A stretch of DNA of 64,000 nt from Ligustrum vulgare (taxonomy: Eukaryota > Streptophyta > Magnoliopsida > Lamiales > Oleaceae): assembly GCA_963555705.1 (NCBI GenBank), contig OY743177.1:53638096-53702095 (forward strand), read 5' to 3'. The translations under genes were made by a program, and so were the position numbers. The notes below the pieces were generated by a model that was not told where the DNA came from, did not search any database, and saw nothing but the letters and a program-made list of their open reading frames with translations. How positions within the stretch are numbered: position 1 is the first letter of the stretch; each line of letters opens with the position of its first letter. Below, one piece after another: positions 22,781-33,910 of the stretch.

Positions 22781-23132
22781 TTCTTCATTTTACCACTTCA
22801 CCTTTTACCATTTTCTCATAATCTTTGTAGCAATACTTTCGCGAGAGCTTGCGCCGTTTCTCTCTTCCTTGCGACTTTCGTGTCTTTTCTTCAAGGGTTT
22901 ACTACACAGCATCCACCCTTAGCGTTTCACAGTTTTTTCTTGGCGAGCTCTTCATTCCAAGTGCACAGTGTCAAGCATTCGCCTTTTGAAGGTAAATCTC
23001 TTGGTCCCTGTATATGCAAGACTTTCTTACTTTTAGTTTCTCATTGTGGGTTTGAGAATTTTGTTTTTGCATTTTGTTTTTCTTTTGTTGAGTCTGACTC
23101 TCTTTTAAAACAAAAAGAAAAAAAAAAAGAAA

Positions 23133-23623
23133 ATGGAAAGAGTTGGGGGAACGAGTTCACAGGAAATGTTAGCGATGGCGGTTCCCATCAGAGGTTTCTG
23201 TCCCATCTCTTTATCGGTTTTTAGCTCCCGTTTCTTTAGGGAGCAGGTTAAGAGGAGAAATAGGAAAATCAGTGGCATAATTTATTTGAGTGATTCTGAC
23301 AGCGAAGAAGAAAAACACCAGAACTACATGGCTCATCTGTCATTCGAGGAGGAATCCGCGCTTAGGGAACTTCGAAGCAAACGAGACAGGGACTTGAGAG
23401 GAGAAATGGCGGCGGGCTCCTCTTCATGTCACCAGGACCTCGGCTTGATCGTTAGGGCACCGTTTAGGGCGCATAGGGAAGAGTTGGGGCTCTCAGGGGA
23501 GGAAATAGCCCAGGTTGAAAATTGGGTGGACCAGGTCAACAAAGTTTCGGGCTACCATGTTGATCCCGATCCAAACCCAGATTTGTGTTCGCTTTAGTGT
23601 CCTTAAGCGTCCTGTATCACTTG

Positions 23624-23654
<31 letters not shown>

Positions 23655-25360
23655 CACCTCTCTCCGTTGCTTACTAACGTGTCACCGGTTTCTGGCAGGG
23701 GACACTTTTGCTCGCCTCCTCCCTGACGTAGACCTAGCGGTAGTGAGGCATTTATTTGCTTACAAGGGCACCTTCCAAGGGGTCATTCAGCAAAACAAGC
23801 TATTTTTTAAACACGGTCTTATGCGAGCCATGAGTAAGTCCGTTTCCTTATTGCTATTTCATCTTATGCTTTGTCTGCTTGCAGCCTCATTTTTCTTTCC
23901 TTCTTGTTAGGTTCCAAGGATTTTCCAAAGATTTCTCTAAAGGGGCTAATGGCTACGAAGATCCCCCCTGCACTCCGTCATGGCAGTGAAATTGAGAGAA
24001 AACAAAAGGTGGTATTGGCCAACTTGCAAGTTGGGGTGGCAAAAGAGGTGTCCGAGGCGTCTACGGCCCAACTTCAGGGGCCTTTACCAGCTCTACTGCC
24101 ACCGCCTACTCTGCTTCCTGTGGGTCCCCAGCAACCTGGCACAGAAAAGGGGACTGATCCTAAGGAAGTTCTTCCAAAGGGGAAGGGGAAAAGGTCAGAT
24201 AGGGGCGGATCTAAGAGGGACAAGGAGGCGAAGGGTGCCTCGGTTCCTCCTCCCTTGTCCGAGGACACGTTTGAGCCTGCCTCTGAAGAGGAGCCTGCCC
24301 CTCTGAAGAGACTCAGAAGAGGTAAGGGCAAATAATCCACCTCTGCGCCTCCGCCTCCCATGCTAGAAGACCTGGGGGATGAGCCTTCTGTATCCATTCT
24401 GGGTTTGGCCTATGAAATGAGACCGGAGGGAGCAGAGGAGCTCAAGCACATCAAAACTAGCATTCTCCCCAAGGAGGTCACCTTTAGCCCTTCGCTGTTT
24501 GACTCTCCCAGTTCTCCTCCAGCCCGGGCCGCCTTTATAACCGAGCAATTTTGGACGGAAGGCTGGTCCGCCTTCTCTTCTAGTGCCAGTCCGTCCCGGA
24601 AGCTGCTCGCCGCCAAGGCCATGAATGCCAGGGCGTTGTCCCTTATTGACGAGGTGGAATCGTCCGTGGATGAGGCGCAGCGGGACAAGAAGAATGCTGA
24701 AACTGCTCTCCGGCATGCGGACAACATGCTAAAGGAGATAAATGATTTGAAGACCCAGTTGGCCATAGCCCGGAAGTCTTCCTCCGAGGAGAGGACCAAT
24801 GCCAAGCGGCTCCAGGAGGATAATGATAAGTTGAAACACGACCTCCTGGCCTCTGAGTCTGACGTGGCAACATTGTGCAAGAAACTGGATGATTCTAATC
24901 GTGCACAATCCATCGCCTCTGAGGCTCTGGCTGCCGCTAACGCAGCTAAGTCCAGGCTGGAAGCCGAGGTGGCAGCAGCGAATGAAGAATTGGGGAGGGA
25001 GCGGGAGGCCAAGGCAAAGGCTGAGGAGGACCTTGCCTCTTTGGAAAAACATATGCAAGACAGGATTACTGAGGGTCTAGAGCAGACCGTCATGACACGG
25101 GTGGAGAATGCTTTAAGTACCCGAGTGTCTGAGGCTGTCCAGACCTTCAAGGACACTTTTGAAGAGACCCAGAGTACGAGGCGATGCAAAGGGTCTTTGG
25201 GAACTTAGGGGCCAGGATGGCTTTGGGGGACGTGAAGGAAGCTTATCCGGCTTTGGACCTATCCTCCATTGAAGCATTGTACCCTGAGCCTCAGAGTGCT
25301 CCTGTGGATCCCCTGGATGCATCTGACAAGGGCTTTTCAGAAGATGTTTCTCCCCAATAA
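23133..25360 (+). pseudogene. Tat-lineage antisense gene, multi-exon coiled-coil protein, broken
   Basis: Exon-like pieces: 23133-23597 (DSDSEEE, HREELGLSGEEIAQVENW), 23700-23832 after acceptor TTTCTGGCAG (TFARLLPDVDLAVVRHLF), and from 23911 after acceptor CTTCTTGTTAG, with a donor at ATGA|GTAAGT (23833). The long last exon has a Pro-rich and basic linker (KGKGKRSDRGGSKRDKEAKG), then a coiled coil of about 200 residues (24600-25150). An in-frame TAA at 24333 and a frame change near 25170 break it; the other frame continues with EAYPALDLSSIEALYP to TAA 25358-25360. Tat retrotransposons are known to carry such an antisense gene between pol and the 3' LTR. The function is unknown; the long minus ORFs across it are shadows. 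Confidence 0.72.
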
Positions 25361-26296
25361 CCCCCTTTCGTATTTATATTGTCGTTGGATCTCTTTTTTT
25401 TTTTTTTTTTGTAAGTGCTCCGGCACCGGATATTCGTAAATGTAACATTCATTCAATTTGTAATGACTTATTCATATTTTGCCTGTAAGCGTAACATTTC
25501 GAACTGTTTACGCATAAATGCTTCTAAGCGCGGACGCCTTTGCGATTGTAAATGTCTTGTATGATGTAAAATGTACTTGATTTGCAGGATAAGACATGCG
25601 CTCTTAATGTCTTGATTTGTAAAATGCACTTGATTTGAAGCACCTCGGACAAACACAACCTAGTTCGGCCGGAGGGGCTCCTGTGCCTTTTGTAGATGTC
25701 TGTAAATGTCAAGTCCCTTAGATTTAACGAGCTTGGTGCGTTCACGCTTGCTGGTTAAATCTGATGTCGACCAACTTTTGCGCGATTTTTAACTCACATT
25801 TAGTAACACCCCTTACAACTTTGCATGAACTTCTGTTTGTGGCGTACCTATTTTCAATCTATAATTTTGACAACGTGCGCTTATATTTTTATAACAGAAA
25901 TAATATAGGGACTTTTACGTTTGAATCCACAGTATTTAGTACGCATATGTCTTGTGAGCGTTTCGCTTAAGTGTATGCATGAAAGTATCAACCACTCTGA
26001 GGAAACATTTAATATTTCGTGCGAAAGAGCACCCCGTATGTGCGAACTAATTTATCATTTTTAGAACTTTGGTTCATGTGACAATGTCTGAGGCACTTAC
26101 GTCTGAGTTTGCATGGATTTCAGAAATAATACAGTGATCGACGTGTGGTCTTTATAAGAGTCCCTTATTTTTAACAATTTCATGCATGACGAATACACAT
26201 GGCTAATTTAGTATTTGGTGCAATCCTCATCATAATTAACTAGCGATTTCATACAATCGTGTGACAACGCTGTGCCTCGTTGAAGTGGAATTTGAC
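25361..26296. other. Tat spacer between antisense gene and pol
   Basis: No coding sequence recognised. A T17-like run lies near 25393 and three variants of a CTTGATTTG / ATGTCTTG pattern occur at 25550-25640. Confidence 0.45.
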
Positions 26297-27899
26297 TTAT
26301 TGAAAATAGCGACGAAGGTGATCTGTGTTCCAAGGATTACACAAAGGTACCCCGGACAAATCTTCAATTATGTAAGTACCAGGTACCACCTCGGCTGTGA
26401 TCTTGTAAGGGTCTTCCCAATTAGGACCCAAAGTCCCTACTCCTGGTTCTTGAGTTGAAGGAAGAACCTTTTTTAGGACTAAGTCTCCAATATTAAAGCG
26501 TCGCCCTTTCACCCTTTTATTGTAGTATCGAGCCATCTTTTCCTGGTATCTGGCCATCACCACTTGAGAATCATTCCGTTTCTCCATGAGGAAATCCAAA
26601 CCCGCCCTTCGTGCTTCTTCATTTCTCACTTCGTCATAATTAATCTGTCGAAGTGAGGGTACCCCAATTTCGACGGGACATACCGCCTCGGCTCCATACG
26701 CCAATGAGAACGGCGTTTCACCAGTTGCGGTGTGAGAAGTGGTGCGAAGCGCCCATAGCACTTGCGGGAGCTCATCTACCCATGCGCCCTTTTTGGACTC
26801 CAACTTCCTTTTCAGGGTGTTTTTTATGGTTTTGTTCACTGCTTCCACTTGCCCATTGGCCTGCGGGTGATGTGGAGATGAAAACAACTTTCTAATTCCC
26901 AAATCACCACACAACTCGTCCACGCTTCTGTTTTTAAACTGTTTAGCATTGTCACTAACCAGCGAATGGGGGTACCCCAAACCGGCATATGATATTCTTC
27001 CAAATGAACTTGGTGGTGTTGGCCTCGGTGATTCTCATAAGTGGTTCAGCCTCGACCCACTTGGTGAAGTAGTCAATTGCTACTATAGCAAAGCAATTAT
27101 TTTCGGCTCCCCTAGGCATAGGACCTATAATATCAACCCCCCATTTTGAAAAAGGCCAAGGGCTGGTCACCACGGTTAGCCTGTGATGTGGCTGATGCAG
27201 TATGGTTGCGTGTCTTTGGCATTTATCACACTTGCGCACAAAGTCATGAGAGTCCTTTCGCATAGTGGGCCAGAAATACCCCTGTTTGAGGGCTTTCCGA
27301 GCTAGCGATAGTGCCCCGACATGGTTGCCACATATACCTTCATGGATTTCCCTCATTACATATCGCCCTTCCTCAGGCCCAACACATCTTAGCAACGGGG
27401 AGGTGAAACTCTGTTTATAAAGTAGATCATCCAAGAGTACGAAATTGGCAGCATACCTTTGCAATTTCCGAGCTGCTTCAGGCTCGTTTGGCACTGTCTG
27501 GTGCCTCAAATATGCAATCAGCGGATTCATCCAGGATCTCTCTTCCTCTACCATCAAAATTTCTGGTCCTGGCTCAATAGAGGAGGTCAACATGCGCTCA
27601 ACCGGGATCAGATTATATAGCTCCACATCACTGCTGCTTGCTAGTTTGGACAGAGTATCAGCATTGGAGTTTTTTGTTCTGGGGATGTGCTGCAACTCCA
27701 TTTTTCTGAAGTGCGCGGCCAAATCTCTTACTTTCTTCAAGTAAGCGATCATAGAAGGTTCTTTGGCAGAAAATTGCCCGTTGAATTGGCTCACAACAAG
27801 CTGCGAATCGCTATTGGCCACTATGGATTTAACCTTCAAGGCTTTCGCAGGTCTTAACCCGGCTAATAACGCCTCGTGTTCGGAAACATTGTTTGAGGC
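26297..27899 (-). pseudogene. Tat RNase H-integrase remnant
   Basis: On the minus strand the RNase H C-terminal half reads ASNNVSEHEALLAGL, SDSQLVVSQF, RTKNSNADTLSKLAS. Integrase follows: the HHCC finger (HEGICGNHVGALSLARKALKQG, CDKCQRHA), WGVDIIGPMP with IVAIDYFTKW, SDNAKQF and GQVEAVNKT for D,D-E, then the C-terminal domain ending LRRYF. An extra base in the GGGGG run at 26968-26972 shifts the frame between the two open parts. A stop at 27904-27906 and absence of RT upstream make it dead. Confidence 0.85.
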
Positions 27900-28339
27900 C
27901 TTCTATCCAAAGTTCCAAGATGTTAGTAAGGAAAGTCCCCTTGAAAACGTCACTGGCGGCCCTACTTCTAAAGAAGCCAACCTTTCCCGCGCTCCTGCTT
28001 AGGATGCCTGTTTTTGTTATTGTCTTTTGTGAATCTTCATCTACTTCACCTTTGATCTTTATATGTGAATTTTATGTATTGCTCTGCTATACACAAGTAG
28101 TTCGTATTGTAAGATGGTCATCATTCAATGTGAGATGGTCCATCATAGGATGAACATAGTTTAATACAGGATAGTCTGAAGCTTGTGCCGGTCCTTGGAG
28201 TCACTGGTGGATGTGATAGTCCCTCAAATCTAAGCGCTAAAGACATTTATGTCCATCGCTTAGCTTTGACTGAATGGGTCACAACTCGTACTTCCCCGTG
28301 AATCCCCTGTTTACGTCCAGGGTGATTATATCGGGGCCA

Positions 28340-28570
28340 TTTTTGGTTAAAAATCTAACATGGGTGATATACCTTTAAATTGTACCGTACATACTGCCTC
28401 TGACCCATGTGCCAGTGAGAATGGAGTTCCTCCCGTGGCGGTGTGCAAGGTAATTCTGATTCCCCATAGGGCTCATGGAAGTTTATTTACCAATGTTTAT
28501 TTAATTGACTCCAATTTCTTCTTCAGGTTGTTTCATAGATTTATCAACCAAGTATGCTTCACCCTCATCT
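28340..28570 (-). pseudogene. Second, diverged integrase fragment
   Basis: Minus-strand bases here align by eye to the integrase segment at 26660-26860 (the part encoding LRTTSHTATGETPFSLAYGAEAV) with many changes and frame breaks. It is a degraded duplicate or a piece of a related element inside the Tat internal region. 27907-28339 and 28571-29280 show no further gene. Confidence 0.5.
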
Positions 28571-29284
28571 AATAGAATATTCACTCCGGAGTTAAAGGAG
28601 GACATCCACCTAGGAGTCCCATGTATTCATGCTTTATAGCCTCGTTTGTAAGTACTCAGTTTGTTAGTCCGGGGTGGATTCCATTGAATGGGGAAATCCC
28701 TTATTTGTGGGGGGTTTGCTAAGCTATTCATGTTTACTTGGAATTATGCTTGTTAGCAGCCCCTAGCGAGGACTTAGATCAATGATCTTATTCTTTTGTT
28801 AACCTGTAACGGTGTTACTTCAATACATCAGGTTCGGGTTAAATCACGTCGACATATTACCTCGTCCGTGTTTTATCTGGTGTGAATTCAGAAAAAACTT
28901 CTAAGGTCATGCCATTCTGGAGACGAGTGGGTAGGGCTCCCATAGCCGTGTCATTTTCGGAGACACTTAAGTCGAGGCTTAAGAATATAGGGTCTTTGAG
29001 ACCGTGTGTCGTGGAGACACATAAGCCGAGCTTAATAATATATTCTTCGAACCGTTCCGCTTCGGCAATAAGCAAATCTTTTATTGTTTCATGAGTCTGC
29101 GTTGCCGCGACATTTAAATCAGACATGACTACAGGTGTCTTTTGACACTGTGTTGCTGCGACATTTATGAAGACGACCTTAGGAGAGGTACTTCGGAAGA
29201 CGTTCATGGAAGAGGTCCTTCGAGAGAGGTGCTTCGGAAGGAGTCCATGGAAAAGGTCCTTTGGAAAGGAGTCCACTTAGGCAA

Positions 29285-29812
29285 TAAGAGGGAAGCCAAT
29301 TCGGCCATGCCACTTAGGCAATATCAGGGAAGCACTTCGGCCTTGCCGCTAGGCAATATGAAGGAAGCACTTCGGCCATGCCACTTAGGTAGTACGAGGG
29401 AGAGCCACTTTGGCCATGCCACTTAGGCAATATGAAGGAAGCACTTCGGCCATGCCACTTAGGCAATATGAGGGAGAGCCACTTTGGCCATGCCACTTGG
29501 GCAATATGAGGGAAGCACTTCGGCCATGCCACTTAGGCAATATGAGGGAGAGCCACTTTGGCCATGCCACTTGGGAAATACGAGGGAGCACTTCGGCCAT
29601 GCCACTTAGGCAATATGAGGGAGCACTTCGGCCATGCCACTTAGGCAATATGAGGGAGAGCCACTTTGGCCATACCACTTGGGCAATATGAGGGAGCACT
29701 TCGGCCATGCCACTTAGGCAATATGAGGGAGCACTTCGGCCATGCCACTTAGGCAATATGAAGGAAGCACTTCGGCCGTGCCACTTAGGCAATACAAGGG
29801 AGAGCCAGTTTG
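29285..29812. repeat. Tandem repeat of about 34-45 bp units in the Tat element
   Basis: About a dozen units built on CGGCCATGCCACTTAGGCAA and TATGAGGGA, alternating shorter units (GCACTTCGG) and longer ones (GAGCCACTTTGG). The repeats give overlapping low-complexity ORFs on both strands that are not genes. Confidence 0.9.
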
Positions 29813-30015
29813 GGACAATAAGAAGGAGAGTCCCTCTTTTGAGGAGGCCTTTCTTCAAGACACTTGTTACCAATCTTTTTCAAAAGGTTTCCTTCCTTTT
29901 TCAAGGTTTTATGTAATATTTCTCCTCTCTTTTTCAAGAGGTTCTTCACCTTTTTTCAAGGTTTTTGTGGTTCTTCACTCTTTTTCAAGATGCTATCAGC
30001 CCTTTTTCAAGGTTT

Positions 30016-30345
30016 TATGTAGGTTAACGGACTTGTCTTTCAAAGTTCTTACATTCTTTAAGGCCAACCAGCTTATCTTTCAAAGCTCTTACCTTTTTTA
30101 AGGCCAACCAGCTTATCTTTCAAAGCTCTTACCTTTTTCAAGGTCAACCAGCTTATCTTCCAAAGCTCTTACCTTTTTCAAGGCCAACCAGCTTATCTTT
30201 CAAAGCTCTTACCTTTTTCAAGGTCAACCAGCTTATCTTTCAAAGCTCTTACCTTTTTCAAGGCCAACCAGCTTATCTTTCAAAGCTCTTACCTTTTTCA
30301 AGGCCAACCAGCTTATCTTTCAAAGCTCTTACCTTTTTCAAGGCC
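30016..30345. repeat. 40-bp tandem repeat near the Tat primer-binding site
   Basis: Seven near-perfect 40-bp units (starts 30066, 30106, 30146, 30186, 30226, 30266, 30306) built on CCAGCTTATCTTTCAAAGCT, preceded by one diverged unit and by looser CTTTTTCAAGG repeats from 29880. They lie in the 5' untranslated part of the minus-strand element. Units abut without spacers. Confidence 0.93.
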
Positions 30346-30398
30346 AACCTTTCTATGTGTGGCTTTTTACCATGTGTTTTCGTGGTTAGCAGTATGGT

Positions 30399-30416
30399 TT
30401 CCCACAGACGGCGCCA
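30399..30416 (-). other. Primer-binding site of the Tat element
   Basis: On the minus strand TGGCGCCGTCTGTGGGAA begins three bases after the LTR end. TGGCGCC-type sites are common in plant gypsy elements. It fixes the element's orientation as minus. Confidence 0.85.
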
Positions 30417-30419
30417 AAA

Positions 30420-31138
30420 TGTTGACCACAAAATCCGAATGGACCTTGGACTAACACGTCTCAGCTCCGTTGACCACAAAATCCGAATGGACCTTGGACC
30501 AACACGTCTCAGCTCCTCCTTCTTGAACACGTGGATCTCCTGCGCACTGTGACAAAAAATCAGTTTGCAAAGGGGGCCGAGGTGGCTCCCGTTTGCATTT
30601 CGATGCCTAAGTCAGTACTCATTTTGGGCAAATATATGTTGGGTGCGGGAAATATAAATGTGTAGAAGAGAGAAAAGGGAGTTAGAGAAGTATAGAGTTA
30701 AGAGTGAGAAATTGCTAACCCCCGTTTTGGAGACAATTGGGCTTTATTTATAGGGGGACTTTTTGCCTTGGATCACGACACGTGGCATACTTTACACTTG
30801 TCATCACCCTAGCTTACGGATGTGACATTCTTGCTTTCCAACCGCAATTATTGCTACATTTCGTAGGGGATGGGCGTCTGTCACGTCTGGGTAAAGGCAG
30901 TGTTCCATCACTGACTCCATCTCTCTCTTCTGGTCAACGCCATAAAGCGCCCCGACTAAGTATAAAGCACATCGGCTGGGCGTTAACCAGGTCGGCTAAA
31001 GAGGTTTGCTTGACATACCACCTCGGCATTCATCTCAAGGTGATATTCCAGGCCTCAACTGTGGGTCAAGGTCCATTGGGCCACTATTGGGCCTTCGCTG
31101 GTGGATCACTGTACCTTTCTTTGGGCCCAGAGTCAACA
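30420..31138 (-). repeat. Right LTR (5' LTR) of the Tat element
   Basis: Matches the left LTR but is 48 bp longer because the first 48 bp (TGTTGACCAC...CTCAGCTCC) are tandemly duplicated at 30420-30468 and from 30469. The minus-strand TATA box TATAAATAAAG lies at about 30741-30752. It ends AGTCAACA and is followed by TSD GTTCC. Confidence 0.9.
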
Positions 31139-31228
31139 GTTCCATTTCTTTTCTGCCTTCTGAGTCCTGAATCTTCTGATCTTCTACTTTTTATTTGTGT
31201 TGAATTTTTGGTTTGTTTATAACTTGAT

Positions 31229-33630
31229 ATGTCTACTAGGAAGTATTTATGTGGAAATGATAAAAGAAAAAAGAGGAAAAAAATTCAAGATTTCATTCAA
31301 TCTCAAGTTGGAGCCATGGATAAATTTCTAATTAGTAATATCAATAAGATGACTCAAACTGACTCAACAGTGAATTCAGCTAAAGACTTGATTGGTGAAG
31401 ATTTTGAAATTGAAAAAAATATGGACAAAGATTTGATCGGTGAAGAATTTGAAATTGAAAAAAATATGGATGAAGAGTATGAACATGTAGGAGATGAGGA
31501 AAACAGAAATGAAGAACCCGAAAATTATGATACAGAAAACGTACCTCTGCCTTTGGACATGACTGATCCAGGAAATTGGAGAACTATTGATCAAAATTTA
31601 ATAGACTTTTTAGTAAAAAATGGTCCTTATAGAGAGTTTGGAGTTGATTATCCTAAAGATTCTAAAAATAGGTATTTCTCTTCTAAATATTACACTCGAC
31701 ATTTATCAAATGGAAAGAAGAGTGATAGAAACCGGTTGGTATACTCGGTTTTGTTGGATAAAGCATATTGCTTTTGTTTCAAATTATTTAAGCAAGAAGG
31801 AAATGATTTTCAATTAGGTGCTGAAGGCACAAATGACTGGAAAAATCTTAGTTCCAAGCTTAAAACTCATGAAATTAGTAATGTGCACTTGACTAATAAT
31901 ATTAAAAAATGGATTGAATTGGAAAGATGATTACGAAAGAATTTGACAATTGATAAAGCTACCCAAGATCAGATCAACAAAGATATGGAACATTGGAGAG
32001 AGATTTTTTTGAGAATAATTTTTGTTGTTAGCTTTCTTGGTAAAAATAATTTGGCATTTCGTGGAAAGAATGAGAAAATGTTTGAAGAAGATAACGGGAA
32101 TTTTTTAAGCTTAATTGAAATGATCGCTGAATTTGATCCTGTGATGAGAGAGCACATTCGACGCATTCAAGAGAAGAAAATTCACTATCATTATCTTAGT
32201 CACAAAATTCAAAATGAATTTATAATGATGTTGGCACATGAGATCAAAAGTGTGATCATTAGAAAGGTTAGAGAAGCAAAATACTTTTCAGTGATCCTTG
32301 ATTGTACACCAAATATAAGTCATGAAGAACAAATGTCGCTTATAATATGATGTATAGATGTTTCAGCCAGTCCAGTCAAGGTAGAAGAGTTCTTCTTAGG
32401 ATTTATCAAAGTAGATGATACCTCAGGGGAAGGACTGTTTGGTGAATTAGTAAATGTTCTACAAACACTTGGACTTGATCTAGATGACTTAAGAGGTCAA
32501 GGTTATGATAATGGTTCTAATATGAAGGGGAAACATAAAGGTGTACAGAAAAGGGTACTAGAAGTAAATTCAAGGGCTTTTTACACATCATGTGCTTGTC
32601 ATAGTCTTAATCTTGCACTATGTGATATGGCAAATTCTAGTATAAAAGCTAAATCTTTTTTTGGAATTGTGCAATGCTTATATACATTATTTTAATCTTC
32701 TACAAAGCGATGGAAAGTTTTCCAAGAAAATATAAAAGGCCTAATACTGAAGCCACTATCACAAACACGTTGGGAAAGTCGAGTTGAAAGTATTTAAGCT
32801 ATAAGATTTCAGGCTCCACAAATAAAACTTGCTTTAACTCACTTGATGGAGATATGTGATGATCCTAAGGCATTTATAGATTGTATTCTATTAACAGAGT
32901 AAGTAAAATGTTGTAAAGTGAGCATATGGTTATTGTTGTTGCCATTGGTCAGTTGAAAGCACTCATTTCATTTTTTGAAAACTATAGAGAAACTGGTTTT
33001 GATTCTGACATGATTGTGACCAAGGAAATTGCCTCACAAATGAAAATTGAACCTAAATTTCATGAAAAGCGTATTATTCGCAGAAAGAAGCAATTTGACG
33101 AAAATATCAATGATGAGATAACACATTCAGCTGAGGGATCTTTTAGAGATGATTACTTTTTATATATTGTTGATCAAGCTCTTTCATCACTTAAGTTTAG
33201 ATTTGAACAACTTCAAATATATGAAAGTAATTTTGGCTTTCTATTTAATTTAAATGCATATGATGGTTCTTTGATGTGTTCGTGTAATAAGCTTGAAGAA
33301 TTTTTGAAGCATGACATGGTTTCTGATATTGATGGGCAAGAGTTGTTTTCTGAGCTAAAAATTTTGAAATGTTTATCAAGAGAAACGACAAAGGAAATTG
33401 AGATGTTAGACTATTTGAAGATGTTGAAAGGCAGTTTTCCAAACGTGTGGACCGCTTATCGGATACTATTGACTATACCAGCTACAGTTGCCTCCGCAGA
33501 GAGAAGCTTCTCAAAGTTGAAGTTGATAAAATCCTATCTTCAATCGACAATGTCACAAGAAAGATTGAACGAATTAGCGATGATGTCTATTGAAAAAGAT
33601 GTGTTGGACATATTGATTGTAAAAGTTTAA
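31229..33630 (+). pseudogene. hAT transposase (TTF zinc finger / DUF4371 class), broken
   Basis: Family features run in order: an acidic N-terminal region (31229-31560), a TTF-type zinc-finger-like region (GPYREFGVDYPKD, RYFSSKYYTR, YCFCFKLF), the DUF4371 region (HWREIFLRI, FLGKNNLAFRG, AKYFSVILDCTP), the catalytic segment with [13 protein letters not shown] and ACHSLNLAL, the TRWESR motif, and the C-terminal dimerisation block (PATVASAERSFSKLKLIKSYL) ending at 33630. In-frame stops near 31928, 32348, 32694 and 32798 and a disrupted stretch near 32900 make it non-functional. An intact transposase would cut and paste elements with these ends. Confidence 0.85.
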
Positions 33631-33790
33631 TTGCTAATTTTGTATCAAAAAATGCTAGAAGAATGAATTTACATTGAACTTAAAAATTATGTTCAGTAAA
33701 AAAATTTAGTATTTATTTTTCAAATTATTTGTCTAAAGGCCCCCATATAATGTTTCGCTTAAGGCCCTCGATATCTCAGGGCCGGCACTA

Positions 33791-33910
33791 TTGTCCACCC
33801 TTATAAATAGGAGACTTATTTCATTCATTTGAATACACATTTTGAGAAGAGAAATTCTCTCATTCTCTCTACCTCTTTCCATTTTTTATAATTTTGATAG
33901 TTTTACAACA
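33791..33910 (+). repeat. Copia 3' LTR, right part
   Basis: Resumes with the duplicated TTGTCCAC, then CCTTATAAATAGGAG (TATA box) and ends TTTTACAACA, as in the two related LTRs. With the left part it makes an LTR of about 199 bp. Confidence 0.85.

Larger units (their letters stand above)
12496..31138 (-). mobile_element. Ty3/gypsy Tat-lineage retrotransposon, minus strand, internally deleted
   Basis: LTRs begin and end TGTTGAC / GTCAACA and the element is flanked by TSD GTTCC (12491-12495 and 31139-31143). Orientation is minus: the primer-binding site lies beside the right LTR and RNase H-integrase reads leftward. In element order: LTR 30420-31138, PBS, tandem-repeat region, RNase H-integrase remnant (27899-26297), spacer, antisense gene (22771-25360), left LTR. 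Gag, protease and most of RT are missing. The integrase sequence type and an antisense gene between pol and the 3' LTR fit the Tat lineage. The left LTR is split by the Tekay element. Confidence 0.88.
11802..33790 (+). mobile_element. hAT transposon (DUF4371/TTF type), interrupted
   Basis: Termini are CAGGGCCGACCTTGGG on the left and, read inward from the right, TAGTGCCGGCCCTGAG. The 8-bp target duplication TTGTCCAC is perfect (11794-11801 and 33791-33798), inside the copia LTR. Without the nested gypsy elements it would be about 3.3 kb: a 690-bp 5' region (11802-12495) with no coding seen, and the transposase remnant 31229-33630. It was present before the gypsy insertions. Confidence 0.9.

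Noticed and set aside
24410..25189. 259-codon minus ORF, Ser/Ala-rich
   Set aside because: Shadow of the coiled-coil exon on the plus strand; composition mirrors the heptad codons.
29314..29873. ORFs on both strands with repeated HLGNM / LPKWHG units
   Set aside because: Translation of the Tat tandem repeat; no family features and both strands are open equally.
30016..30345. Regular 40-bp repeats resembling a CRISPR array
   Set aside because: The units abut without unique spacers and lie in a plant retrotransposon leader; this is a minisatellite.
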